Positions 49,956 through 58,456 of a stretch of 64,000 bases of DNA are shown in pieces (position 1 is the stretch's first letter; each line of letters starts with the position of its first letter). Made by a program: the position numbers and the translations under genes. Origin of the DNA: Pseudomonadota bacterium. Its GTDB lineage: Bacteria > Pseudomonadota > Alphaproteobacteria > Rhizobiales > Rhizobiaceae. The DNA is taken from positions 1 through 64,000 of the forward strand of contig JAEYRU010000109.1 in assembly GCA_023435335.1 (NCBI GenBank), read 5' to 3'. The notes under the pieces are model-generated. The model had not been told where the DNA came from. It made no database searches and saw only the letters and a list, made by a program, of their open reading frames with translations.

Positions 49956-50032
49956 GGCATGATGCCGCTCCGCCGAAGCCGGCCGGCCCGGCATGTTCCT
50001 GATTAGTCCCTATCCCGGAAGGAACAAGGCTG
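49956..50032 (+). promoter_or_regulatory. Conserved flagellin leader 2 with ribosome-site-sequestering stem
   Basis: GGCATGATGCC (49956-49966), then CCGCC-GAA, CATGTTCCT and the ribosome site AAGGAACAAGG. TGTTCCT (49994-50000) pairs with AGGAACA (50020-50026), leaving a 19-base loop. Between the first terminator and this block lies 180 bases of DNA, AT-rich near 49845-49910, that probably carries the promoter. GTGAC-N5-GTCAC near 49940 is a candidate dyad. Confidence 0.7.
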
Positions 50033-50815
50033 ATGTCCAGTCTTCTTACCAACTCGTCGGCGATGACGGCGCTTCAGACGCTGACGGCGGTCAACAAGAG
50101 TCTCGCGGCTACGCAGAACCGGATTTCCACGGGTCAGCGGGTTTCGACGGCGTCCGACAACGCCGCCTACTGGTCGATCGCTGGCGGCATGCGCGCCCAG
50201 AACGGCGCTCTTTCGGCCGTGCAGGATGCGCTCGGCCTCGGCGCCGCCGTCCTCGACACCGCCAGCAGCGCGCTGGAGGAAGCCATTTCCAAGACCGAGC
50301 AGATCCTGGCGAAATACGTTGCCCGCGAGACGCCGGGCACGGATACGGCAGCCATCGATGCCGAGATCACGCAGCTCTCGGCCCAGATCGTTTCCATCGC
50401 CCAGAATTCCACCTTCCAGGGCATCAACATGCTCCAGACCGGCGGTACCGATGCAGACATCGTCATCGGCTATTCGTCCACGACGGGCGTGGCCCAGATG
50501 ACCGTAGCCGCCTACGACCTCGAAGCCGAGATCGGCGCCGTGACCGACGCCGCGACCACCGAGACCGCACTAACCGCCATGCGGGCGGCAGCGGCCACGA
50601 TCGGCGCCGCCAAGTCACGCGTCGACTCCCAGAAGGCCTTCACCAGCAAGCTGATGGACTCCATCGATCGCGGCATCGGCCAGCTCGTGGACGCCGACAT
50701 GGAAGCCGAATCGGCGCGCCTCTCGGCCCTGCAGGTCCAGCAGCAGCTCGGCATCCAGGCCCTTTCGATCGCCAACGGCAACGCGCAGAACATTCTGTCG
50801 CTCTTCAGACAGTAA
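50033..50815 (+). CDS. flaB: Flagellin (short form), copy 2
   Basis: 260 residues, near-identical in its first 110 and last 60 residues to the first flagellin. Differences cluster in the exposed middle (GGTDADIVIGYSSTTGVAQM). It has the same D0/D1-only size, leader and independent terminator. Two adjacent copies may support a mixed filament, as in other rhizobia, where several flagellins assemble together. Confidence 0.93.
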   Translation: MSSLLTNSSAMTALQTLTAVNKSLAATQNRISTGQRVSTASDNAAYWSIAGGMRAQNGALSAVQDALGLGAAVLDTASSALEEAISKTEQILAKYVARETPGTDTAAIDAEITQLSAQIVSIAQNSTFQGINMLQTGGTDADIVIGYSSTTGVAQMTVAAYDLEAEIGAVTDAATTETALTAMRAAAATIGAAKSRVDSQKAFTSKLMDSIDRGIGQLVDADMEAESARLSALQVQQQLGIQALSIANGNAQNILSLFRQ

Positions 50816-50839
50816 GAGCTCCCGGGACATCAGGCTTTT

Positions 50840-50878
50840 CGGGCCGCCGGCATTCCAGCCGCGGCCCGATTTCATTTT
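50840..50878 (+). terminator. Terminator after flagellin copy 2
   Basis: CGGGCCGC (50840-50847) and GCGGCCCG (50861-50868) form an 8-bp stem over CGGCATTCCAGCC. The 3' run ATTTCATTTT is T-rich but interrupted. It lies 25 bases after the stop codon. Confidence 0.75.
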
Positions 50879-50932
50879 CGCACAAGCTTCGCGGACTAGG
50901 CTTCCGGTAAGCCAATACCGGGAGCTGCGCTC

Positions 50933-52564
50933 GTGCCTGAACAGATCCAGAGGATCATCGACAATCTCCGTGCCTTCGGGCCGCAGCGCCTTGCCGCGAT
51001 GGGCGGGGTCATTGCCCTGGTCCTGGCTGTCGTGGCGACCGCCGCCATCTACCTCAATCGGCCGGCTCACGAGACGCTTTATGTCGGCCTGGAACGCGCC
51101 GATGTGAACCAGATCGGACTGGTACTGGGAGAGGCCGGCATCCGTTTCGACGTCGCCTCCGACGGAAGCACGGTGCTCGTCGAAGCCGGCAAGACCGCCC
51201 AGGCCCGCATGCTGCTCGCCGAGAAGGGCCTGCCGACCAGCACCAACGCCGGCTACGAATTGTTCGACAATGTCGGCTCGCTCGGCCTCACCAGCTTCAT
51301 GCAGCAGATCACGCGCGTCAGGGCGCTTGAGGGCGAAATCGCCCGTACGGTCCAGTCGATCCAGGGTATCCGCGCTGCCCGCGTGCACATCGTGCTGCCC
51401 GAGCGCGGAAATTTCCGCCGCGAGGAACAGCAGCCTTCGGCCTCCGTCGTCATTCGCGCCTCCACGCTTGACGGCCAGCGCAGCGCGCCCGCGATCCGCC
51501 ATCTCGTGTCGGCGGCCGTGCCCGGCCTCAACACGGACAGGGTAACGGTGCTCGACTCGAACGGTGCACTGCTGGCCTCCGGAGATGACCCCGCCAACAG
51601 CGCGCTTACGCGTTCGATGGAGATCGAACGCACGGTCGCACAGAACATGGAAGAGAATATCCGCCGCGCGCTCTCATCCTACCTTGGCAGCGAGAACTTC
51701 AGGGCGAGCGTCCGCGCCACCGTCAACACCGACATGAGGCAGATCGAGGAAACCATCTTCGATCCAGATTCCCGCGTCGAACGTTCCGTCCAGGTGGTTC
51801 GCTCGGCCAACAGCGCCAGCCAAAAGGCCGCCAACCCGCCCACGACCGTCGAGCAGAACCTGCCGGAGGAGGACGTGGCGGCAACGGATGGAACCCAATC
51901 CAACGAGCAAAGCGAGCGGCGCGAGGAAACGACCAACTACGAGCTCAACTCGAAGCGCATAGCCACTGTCAGCAATGGCTACTCGGTGGCGAAGCTTTCC
52001 ATCGCGGTGGTGGTCAACGAGGCGCGGCTCGCCGAGATACTGGGCGCCAACGCGACGCCGGAGTTGCGCCAGGCCCGCGTTACGGAGATAGAAGCGCTCG
52101 TCACCTCCGCCACCGGCTACGACCGGTCGCGCGGGGACATGATCACGGTCTCGGCGGTGGAGTTCATAGAGGACAGCGAACTGGCCGGCACCGGTGCGAG
52201 CATGTTCGAGTCGGTCGGGCGTCACACCGGGACGCTGATCAACGCCGCCGCCTTCATCGTCGTCGTGTTCCTCGTCGCCTGGTTCGGCCTTCGTCCGCTG
52301 ACCGCGGCATTGGCACCGGCCGCCGCAGGCCGCATGGATGCAGCGGAAATACCGCGGGCGCTGCCGCAGCCTGGCGACCGGCAGGCGTCGGCCGAGAGCG
52401 CGGGCCAGATCCCACCGCCGGACGGGTTGCAGATGGCGCCGAGCGAGGAATTCCGCCCGCGCATCAAGCCAGCGCCGCAGGAGCGCCTCAGCCGCATGGT
52501 CGACCTGAACGAGGAACGCACAGCCTCGATACTGCGCAAGTGGGCCGCGCAGGAGGCTAGCTGA
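50933..52564 (+). CDS. fliF: Flagellar MS-ring protein FliF
   Basis: 543 residues. The N-terminal membrane helix (GGVIALVLAVVATAAIYLNR) and a second near 435-455 (AAFIVVVFLVAWFG) frame a large periplasmic part with the secretin-like region (FDNVGSLGLTSFMQQITRVR ALEGEIARTVQSIQGI). The C-terminal tail for FliG binding is KPAPQERLSRMVDLNEERTA. The GTG start has GGGAGCTGCGCTC upstream. In S. meliloti fliF lies ahead of visN; here it stands after the flagellins, with fliH next (TGATG). Confidence 0.96.
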   Translation: MPEQIQRIIDNLRAFGPQRLAAMGGVIALVLAVVATAAIYLNRPAHETLYVGLERADVNQIGLVLGEAGIRFDVASDGSTVLVEAGKTAQARMLLAEKGLPTSTNAGYELFDNVGSLGLTSFMQQITRVRALEGEIARTVQSIQGIRAARVHIVLPERGNFRREEQQPSASVVIRASTLDGQRSAPAIRHLVSAAVPGLNTDRVTVLDSNGALLASGDDPANSALTRSMEIERTVAQNMEENIRRALSSYLGSENFRASVRATVNTDMRQIEETIFDPDSRVERSVQVVRSANSASQKAANPPTTVEQNLPEEDVAATDGTQSNEQSERREETTNYELNSKRIATVSNGYSVAKLSIAVVVNEARLAEILGANATPELRQARVTEIEALVTSATGYDRSRGDMITVSAVEFIEDSELAGTGASMFESVGRHTGTLINAAAFIVVVFLVAWFGLRPLTAALAPAAAGRMDAAEIPRALPQPGDRQASAESAGQIPPPDGLQMAPSEEFRPRIKPAPQERLSRMVDLNEERTASILRKWAAQEAS

Positions 52565-53202
52565 TGTCCGCGCTCGCCCTGCTTGATGCCTTGCCGGATT
52601 TCGGCGCGCGACAGCGGCCGCCGCTTGCGGCCGGCGAACGCCCCCCGGAGCGAACCCCCGATCCGGCGCCACGAGCCGCGGAGCCGGCGAGAAACTTCGA
52701 CGCCGATCGCATCGCTTCAGCCGTCGCGCACGCCGAAGCGGCCCTTGCGGAACGGCTCGCCGCCGAACACGCCGAGGAACGCGCCGCCCATGAAGCCCGC
52801 CATGCGCTGGAATTGCAGCAGGTCCAGAACGATCTGGGCGAAAACGCGGCCCGAATGATCGGCGAGCGGTTCGCCGAGCTGGAGAACCAGGTCGTCACGC
52901 TGGTATCTTCGACGGTAGCCCGCATCCTCGGCGTTTCGCTGAGCGAGGACGTCAAGAGCCGGGCGATCGACGAGCTTCGCCGCAGCATCGTGGCCGCCGT
53001 CGGCGACCGTGAAACGGTCCGAATCCATGTCAGGGGCCCTGTATCGCTGTATCGCGAGCTGGAGCCAGGCCTGGGCCGCTTTGCCGAACAGGTCGAGTTC
53101 AGCGAGGCCGCAGGCTTCGATCTCTCGGTGTCCGTCGACAACACGCTTTTTGAAACCCGCATGGCGGAATGGTCGTCGGCGCTCTCCGAGGTGCTCGCAT
53201 GA
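52564..53202 (+). CDS. FliH-like flagellar assembly protein
   Basis: 212 residues. The N-terminal half is acidic and Ala/Glu-rich, with a long helix or coiled-coil (SAVAHAEAALAERLAAEHAE, HEARHALELQQVQNDLGENA). The C-terminal half resembles FliH/HrpE (VVTLVSSTVARILGVSLSED, VRIHVRGPVSLYRELEPG). FliH regulates the FliI ATPase. Position between fliF and motB and the pattern favour FliH, but identity in this divergent family is uncertain. It starts in the fliF stop and overlaps motB (ATGA). Confidence 0.7.
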   Translation: MSALALLDALPDFGARQRPPLAAGERPPERTPDPAPRAAEPARNFDADRIASAVAHAEAALAERLAAEHAEERAAHEARHALELQQVQNDLGENAARMIGERFAELENQVVTLVSSTVARILGVSLSEDVKSRAIDELRRSIVAAVGDRETVRIHVRGPVSLYRELEPGLGRFAEQVEFSEAAGFDLSVSVDNTLFETRMAEWSSALSEVLA

Positions 53203-54476
53203 ACCGCTCCGAAACCGAGGACGGGCGGCACGAAATCGTCATCGTCCGCCGCGGCGCGCATGACGACCACGACGAGCATCACGGCGGCGTCTGGAAAATC
53301 GCCTTCGCCGACTTCATGACCGCGATGATGTGCTTCTTCCTCGTCATGTGGCTGGTCAACGCCACGAACGAGGAAACCCGCACCGCGCTCGCCAGCTACT
53401 TCAACCCGATCAAGCTGGTCGATGAGAGGGCCACCCGCAAGGGGCTCGACGACAACAATGCGGATGCGCACACATCCACCGACGAGAGCGAGGCCGAACC
53501 GACGGAGCAGAAGGCGGAGCCGGTGGCGATGCAGAAGGCCACCGATCAGAATCTCTTTGAGGACCCCTACGCGGTGCTCGCCGAGATCGCGGCCGAGACC
53601 GGGCAGCAGCAGAACATCAGCGCGAAGGGCGACGGGGGCGCGCAGGACGCCGGCCCCGGCACCGGCGCTTCCGGCGGAGATTCCTATCGCGATCCGTTCG
53701 CGCCCGATTTCTGGTCGACGCAGGTCGAGACGCCCGTCGCCGCCGAGACCGCGCAAAGGAGCGTGCCCGAAGGGAAGGTGGCCGAGAACGCGGTCGAGGA
53801 TCCGGAGCGGTTTGCCCAAGCGAAGAATAACCCGTTCGCGCCCGCAATGCCGATTTCCGAGGAGCAGCCGCTGGACGAGGACCAGCTGGCGGAACTCCTC
53901 GACACCCCCCGGCCTGCAAAGGCGCCGCCTGCCGACAAGGCATCCGCGGAGCCCCCGCCGGCAGCAGCCGAAGAGACACCGCCGGCGCTACCGGAGGCCA
54001 CGGAGGTCGCTGAAGGGAAGAGCGAGCTCGCCGAGCAAATCCGCACGGAACTTGCGGCCGCATTCGGCGGCACGGCCAAGCTCGACGGCATAACGGTGGA
54101 GCAGTCCGACGTGGGCGTGATGATCTCCGTCGCCGACGACATGCAGGACGGCATGTTCGAGATCGGGTCGGCGGTCCCGCGCCGGGAGCTTGTCCTGGCA
54201 ATGGAAAAGATCGGCAAGACGCTCGCCGCGCATGAAGGCGCCATCGTCATCAACGGACATACCGACGCGCGCCCGTTTGCCCGGGGCGACTACGACAACT
54301 GGCGGCTCTCCACGGCGCGTGCCCACGCGACATACTACATGCTGGTGCGCGGCGGCCTGGCGGAGGAACGCGTCACCGGCGTCGCCGGCTTCGCCGACCG
54401 CAAGCTGAAGCGCGCGGACGATCCCTTTGCCAGCGTCAACCGGCGCATCGAAATCCTGCTGGGGGCACCGGGATGA
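53199..54476 (+). CDS. motB: Flagellar motor protein MotB
   Basis: 425 residues from ATG 53199 (MNRSETEDG). The membrane segment contains the proton-binding Asp38 (AFADFMTAMMCFFLVMWLVN). A long Pro/Glu/Ala-rich linker (~100-270) precedes the OmpA-like peptidoglycan domain (AIVINGHTDARPFARGDYDN WRLSTARA). The linker is longer than in enteric MotB, as is usual in rhizobia. It overlaps the fliH-like stop and its own stop overlaps motC. Confidence 0.95.
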   Translation: MNRSETEDGRHEIVIVRRGAHDDHDEHHGGVWKIAFADFMTAMMCFFLVMWLVNATNEETRTALASYFNPIKLVDERATRKGLDDNNADAHTSTDESEAEPTEQKAEPVAMQKATDQNLFEDPYAVLAEIAAETGQQQNISAKGDGGAQDAGPGTGASGGDSYRDPFAPDFWSTQVETPVAAETAQRSVPEGKVAENAVEDPERFAQAKNNPFAPAMPISEEQPLDEDQLAELLDTPRPAKAPPADKASAEPPPAAAEETPPALPEATEVAEGKSELAEQIRTELAAAFGGTAKLDGITVEQSDVGVMISVADDMQDGMFEIGSAVPRRELVLAMEKIGKTLAAHEGAIVINGHTDARPFARGDYDNWRLSTARAHATYYMLVRGGLAEERVTGVAGFADRKLKRADDPFASVNRRIEILLGAPG

Positions 54477-55681
54477 GGCTTCGCCTTGCCACGCTGCCGG
54501 CGACGCTGGCTATTGTGGCCCTTGCAATCCCTTCCTCCGCGAACGCGCTCCAGCCTCATCAGCTGGTGCGTTCGCTGCAACTTGTTCAGGATCGCATCGC
54601 CGACGGCGACCACGCCGCCCTGCCGATGCAGCGAAAGATACTGGAACTGATCGACGCGCGCCTCTCCGCCAGCTCTCCCGAGGAGTTCGCGGACAACCGA
54701 AACTTCCGCGCGCTCATGATCTACGCAATGAGCGGCGGCAATCCCACGACCGTGAACAAGATTGTTTCCAACCTGATCCTCGACGACAAGGACGCCAGGT
54801 TGGGCGCCGGGCTCATCGAGTACACAAAAGGCGATCTGGGTCGGGCATCCGCCGCGCTTGCGAACACGGAGCCCGACGCAGTCCCCGCCGACATCGGGCA
54901 CATCCTCGCCCTGGTGAAAGGGACGGTCCTCGCCGCACGCGATCCGCAGAAGGCGCTTGAATACCTGGACTATGCACGTCTTGTCGGGCCAGGCACCCTG
55001 ATCGAGGAAGCCGCGTTGCGCCGTTCGATCGCGCTCAGCATAGAAATCAACGAGGCCGAACGGTTCCTTACGGCATCGGGGCAGTATGTGCGGCGCTTCC
55101 TGCGTTCGCCCTATGCCACCCAATTCGCCGATTCCTTCGTCGCGGGAATAACCCATTTCCACGCAACGATCGACCTCGCGCGCACCAAGACCATCGTCGA
55201 CGGGATGACCCCCGAACAGGCGAAGGTCATCTACCTGCGCATCGCCCGCCAGGCGGCGATCGAACGGCTGTCGCCGCTCCTCGCGTTTGCGACCGCGGCG
55301 CTGGATTCGCACGCCCCGGAAGCAGCGGACGACCCCCGCGCGCTGCTCTACTCCGCGCTAGCGCTGGTGGCGTCGGAAAAGGTGCTGGAAATGCGCGAGC
55401 GGCTGGCCCTGATCGAAGCCGCGCGGCTCTCGGCCAGCGATCGCGTGCTGCTCGAAGCGGCCAAGGCGCTCGTCGAGGATGTCGTCTCCCTGCCCGCCAC
55501 CAGTTCCATCGCGCCAGGCGGAGGGGATACCGGCGAAACGGCACCCGACATCGACGATCTCTCTCCGACCGTCGACGCGGCGGCGGCCGCCGAGACCGAT
55601 CCGCCCGAGAACGATTTCACCGCGGAAACCCGCCGCCGCCTCCAAGCGGTCGACAAATTGCTCGAGGAGACTTCCCGATGA
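54473..55681 (+). CDS. motC: Periplasmic motility protein MotC
   Basis: 402 residues with a signal peptide (cleavage near ANALQ). The mature protein is largely helical, with repeat-like (TPR-type) segments (LGAGLIEYTKGDLGRASAAL, KALEYLDYARLVGPGTLIEE). MotC is a rhizobia-specific stator partner that works with MotB in the periplasm, and MotE is its chaperone. Both genes are in this cluster. It overlaps motB and fliK by ATGA. Confidence 0.9.
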   Translation: MRLRLATLPATLAIVALAIPSSANALQPHQLVRSLQLVQDRIADGDHAALPMQRKILELIDARLSASSPEEFADNRNFRALMIYAMSGGNPTTVNKIVSNLILDDKDARLGAGLIEYTKGDLGRASAALANTEPDAVPADIGHILALVKGTVLAARDPQKALEYLDYARLVGPGTLIEEAALRRSIALSIEINEAERFLTASGQYVRRFLRSPYATQFADSFVAGITHFHATIDLARTKTIVDGMTPEQAKVIYLRIARQAAIERLSPLLAFATAALDSHAPEAADDPRALLYSALALVASEKVLEMRERLALIEAARLSASDRVLLEAAKALVEDVVSLPATSSIAPGGGDTGETAPDIDDLSPTVDAAAAAETDPPENDFTAETRRRLQAVDKLLEETSR

Positions 55682-56973
55682 GCTTAGGTTTGATATCGGC
55701 GGGAGCGCCGGCGAGCCACACGGCACCTTCGCCCGGCACGGCCCAGGCCAAGGCCGACGCCTCGAAAACCGACAACTCGTCGGGCAAGGCGGCGGAGGAG
55801 ACGGTCCACGACCGCGGAGCCAAGCCCAGGAGCTTCGGCGAACTCGTCGACAGGCGCGACGCTGACATTCCCACAAGGCACAATCCCCGGCCGGAAGTCG
55901 AGTTCGCTCCGCACCGGGGCAAGGCGAAAGAGCATTCCCCCTGGCGCCCGTTCGATCTCATGAAGCCGCAAGGGACCGCCGATCGGGATGAAGGCGCTGG
56001 CGCCACCGAAACGGGCGAGGAAACCGAAGCCGGAACCGACGCAATGCTTGCCTTTGTCCTGCCGTCCCAGGCAGCTGCCATAGCGACAGAAAAGGCCCAG
56101 GGCGCAGCGGGCGACGGCCGCCAGGGACCCCCTCCCGCGGCGTTCGGGCTCGCGAGGGTCGATGGCGATGCGAACCGCGCTAAGGAGCCGACGCAGCGGC
56201 AAGCGGCGGCCACGTCCCACGAGAAGAGGGTCGCGACCGACGCGGGTACGCGTTCGGCGCCGCAGGTCGTCGCAGCGCCGGAAGCCGGGGAGGTCAGGGC
56301 GGGGCAACGCGGCGAGCCCTTCCTATCCGAACAGGCGCGCGCGGTGCGCGCAACACCGGCGGCAAGCACCGCCGCGCTCGCGGATCGCGGCGAGCCGAAG
56401 GTAACCCTGCTTTCGACTCACGTCTCCCCCGCCCTCGCGCCGTCGTCGGCGCCGGGCTTCTCTATCACCGGGGCTGCCTTCGTCGAGGCCATGAAGTCAG
56501 ACGGCGCGCTGCCGCAGCACCTGGCTGCGGCGCGGGTGCTGCCCGATGCCCTGCAGCCCTCGTCGACCAAACCTGTGACAACGCTCAAGCTGCAGCTCCA
56601 CCCGGCCGAGCTGGGCGCGGTAACCGTCAAGCTCACCGGATCGGGAGAACAACTGGCGATTGAAGTCCGAGTGGAAAACGCCGAGGCCCGGCACCGGCTT
56701 TCGAGCGACAGCGAGTCGATCGTCAAGGCGCTGCGCGGCATGGGATTCGAGATCGACCGCATCACCGTCCAGCAGGCGCCCTCACCCAGTTCCACGCCGG
56801 GGGGCGCGAGCAATCGCGAGAACGGCTTTGGAGCCCAGGAAGGCCGTTCGGGAGAGCGGCAGGAGCAGCCGGCGCGACAGGAAGCGGGACAGCGACATGA
56901 GCAGAATGCGCGCGGCAAGGGCGGCGATATCGGCGACCGCAGCGAGGGTCCTGGCGGCAGCGTTTATATCTAG
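55678..56973 (+). CDS. fliK: Flagellar hook-length control protein FliK (MotD)
   Basis: 431 residues. The first ~280 residues are low-complexity and rich in Ala, Gly, Glu and Lys. The C-terminal FliK domain is seen at LKLQLHPAELGAVTVKLTGS GEQLAIEV and SDSESIVKALRGMGFEIDRI. FliK measures hook length and triggers the FlhB switch. In rhizobia it was first called MotD. It starts in the motC stop (ATGA). Its last 77 bases overlap the next gene. Confidence 0.9.
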   Translation: MSLGLISAGAPASHTAPSPGTAQAKADASKTDNSSGKAAEETVHDRGAKPRSFGELVDRRDADIPTRHNPRPEVEFAPHRGKAKEHSPWRPFDLMKPQGTADRDEGAGATETGEETEAGTDAMLAFVLPSQAAAIATEKAQGAAGDGRQGPPPAAFGLARVDGDANRAKEPTQRQAAATSHEKRVATDAGTRSAPQVVAAPEAGEVRAGQRGEPFLSEQARAVRATPAASTAALADRGEPKVTLLSTHVSPALAPSSAPGFSITGAAFVEAMKSDGALPQHLAAARVLPDALQPSSTKPVTTLKLQLHPAELGAVTVKLTGSGEQLAIEVRVENAEARHRLSSDSESIVKALRGMGFEIDRITVQQAPSPSSTPGGASNRENGFGAQEGRSGERQEQPARQEAGQRHEQNARGKGGDIGDRSEGPGGSVYI

Positions 56974-57493
56974 CGCCGCGTCACTCGCTGCCCAGGCCGC
57001 TCCGAACGGCTGCGAGCGGCACATCCTCACTGCCGCCCGAAATCACGGCATACCGGCCGGGATCCTTTACGCCGTGGGGCTTGCGGAGACCGGCAGGAAG
57101 GGCAGCCTCCATCCGCACGCGCTGAACATCGAGGGCCGCGCGGTCTTTCCGCCATCTGCCGGTATGGCGATTGCCGAATTCGAAAGAGCGCGCCGCGCCG
57201 GCCACAAGCTCATCGACCTTGGCTGCATGCAGGTCAACTTCCACTACCACGGAGACCAGTTCCGCAGCGTCGCCGACATGCTCGATCCCGCGCGCAACGT
57301 CGACTACGCCGCGCGCTTCCTGAAGCGTCTGAAGGACAAGCACGAAACCTGGTCAATGGCGGTCGCCCGCTATCACGCGGGGCCTCACAACGATCCCGCC
57401 CAGAAGCGTTACATCTGCCGGGTCATCGCCAACATGGTCGCAACGGGCTTCGGAAACTGGACCCCCCAGGCGCAGGGCTTCTGCAACCCCTGA
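56897..57493 (+). CDS. Flagellar-cluster lytic transglycosylase
   Basis: 198 residues with a signal peptide (cleavage near AAQAAPNG). The transglycosylase-like fold is marked by the catalytic Glu in AVGLAETGRKG and downstream MQVNFHYHG and AVARYHAGPHN. Such enzymes cut peptidoglycan so the rod can pass. ATG 56897 lies inside the fliK 3' end in another frame; ATG 56906 is an alternative. It follows fliK and precedes rem by 200 bases. Confidence 0.85.
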   Translation: MSRMRAARAAISATAARVLAAAFISSAASLAAQAAPNGCERHILTAARNHGIPAGILYAVGLAETGRKGSLHPHALNIEGRAVFPPSAGMAIAEFERARRAGHKLIDLGCMQVNFHYHGDQFRSVADMLDPARNVDYAARFLKRLKDKHETWSMAVARYHAGPHNDPAQKRYICRVIANMVATGFGNWTPQAQGFCNP

Positions 57494-57693
57494 TATCATT
57501 GCGGGACAACACGGCGGCCAGCGTCAGGCTCCCCCAAGAGACCGTTCCCCGCGCCTATCCGAATCGATGCGCATGACGCGCTGCCGCCGGGACTCCTAAG
57601 AAATCGTTTACAAGATTTCGGTGTTTTGCTGAGTCCCGCCAGCAGCTACCCCTTCGATTGGTAAACATATCAACTGATTCGGAGGGCGGGCCG

Positions 57694-58362
57694 ATGATAG
57701 TTATCGTTGACGAGCGCGAGCTCGTCAAAGACGGCTACAATTCACTTTTTGGACGCGAGGGGGTGGCAAGCGCCGGCTTCGGTTCGAACGAATTCGGCGA
57801 ATGGGTCGAAAGTGTTGCCGAGGAAGATCTGAAGGCCGTCCAGGCCTTCCTGATCGGCGAGTGCGAGACCGAGAAGGTTTCACCCCGCAGGCTGCGCGAC
57901 CGAACCGGCGCCCCGGTCATAGCCCTGTCTGAGACGCATTCGCTGGAGAACACGCTGCGGCTGTTCGATGCTGGCGTCGACGATGTAGTGCGCAAGCCGG
58001 TCCACATCCGGGAGATCCTCGCACGCATCACCGCCATACGTGGCCGGGCGCTGGAGCATTCCAGCCACATGCAGGTGGGCGGGCTGCGCATCTACACCGA
58101 CGGTCGCGATCCCGAAGTGGACGGCGAGCCGCTGCCTCTTCCGCGCCGTGAACGGCGCATCCTCGAATACCTTGCCACCAACAACGGGCGCCGGGTGACG
58201 AAGACGCAGGTCTTCAACGCGATCTACGGGATATTCGACGGCGAGGTGGAGGAGAACGTGGTCGAAAGCCACATCTCCAAGCTGCGCAAGAAGCTGCGCG
58301 AAAAGCTCGGCCACGATCCGATCGAGTCCAAGCGCTTCCTCGGTTACCGGCTGATCGTGTGA
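57694..58362 (+). CDS. rem: Rem, atypical OmpR-type activator of motility
   Basis: 222 residues from ATG 57694, chosen because GGAGGGCGGG lies just upstream; TTG 57658 would add 12 residues. The receiver-like domain keeps an acid residue (Asp6) and the Lys in VVRKPVHI, but the phosphoacceptor place reads AVQAFLIGE, with no aspartate. The winged helix is normal (LPRRERRILEYLATNNGRRV TKTQVFNAIYG, ESHISKLRKKLREKL). This matches Rem of S. meliloti, which acts below VisNR. Region 57494-57693 is its promoter, with no clear box. Confidence 0.88.
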   Translation: MIVIVDERELVKDGYNSLFGREGVASAGFGSNEFGEWVESVAEEDLKAVQAFLIGECETEKVSPRRLRDRTGAPVIALSETHSLENTLRLFDAGVDDVVRKPVHIREILARITAIRGRALEHSSHMQVGGLRIYTDGRDPEVDGEPLPLPRRERRILEYLATNNGRRVTKTQVFNAIYGIFDGEVEENVVESHISKLRKKLREKLGHDPIESKRFLGYRLIV

Positions 58363-58456
58363 TCGCGAGCTTGCCGGCACGCGCCAGGAGCCAGTTTCGC
58401 GCAAGCTGGAAGCTCTACTCTCCCGGCATGGCCCAGGGTAACGAGGAGAAATCTCA

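Noticed and set aside
57658..57693. Upstream TTG start for rem adding 12 residues
   Set aside because: The ATG at 57694 has a strong ribosome site and gives a length close to the known Rem protein.
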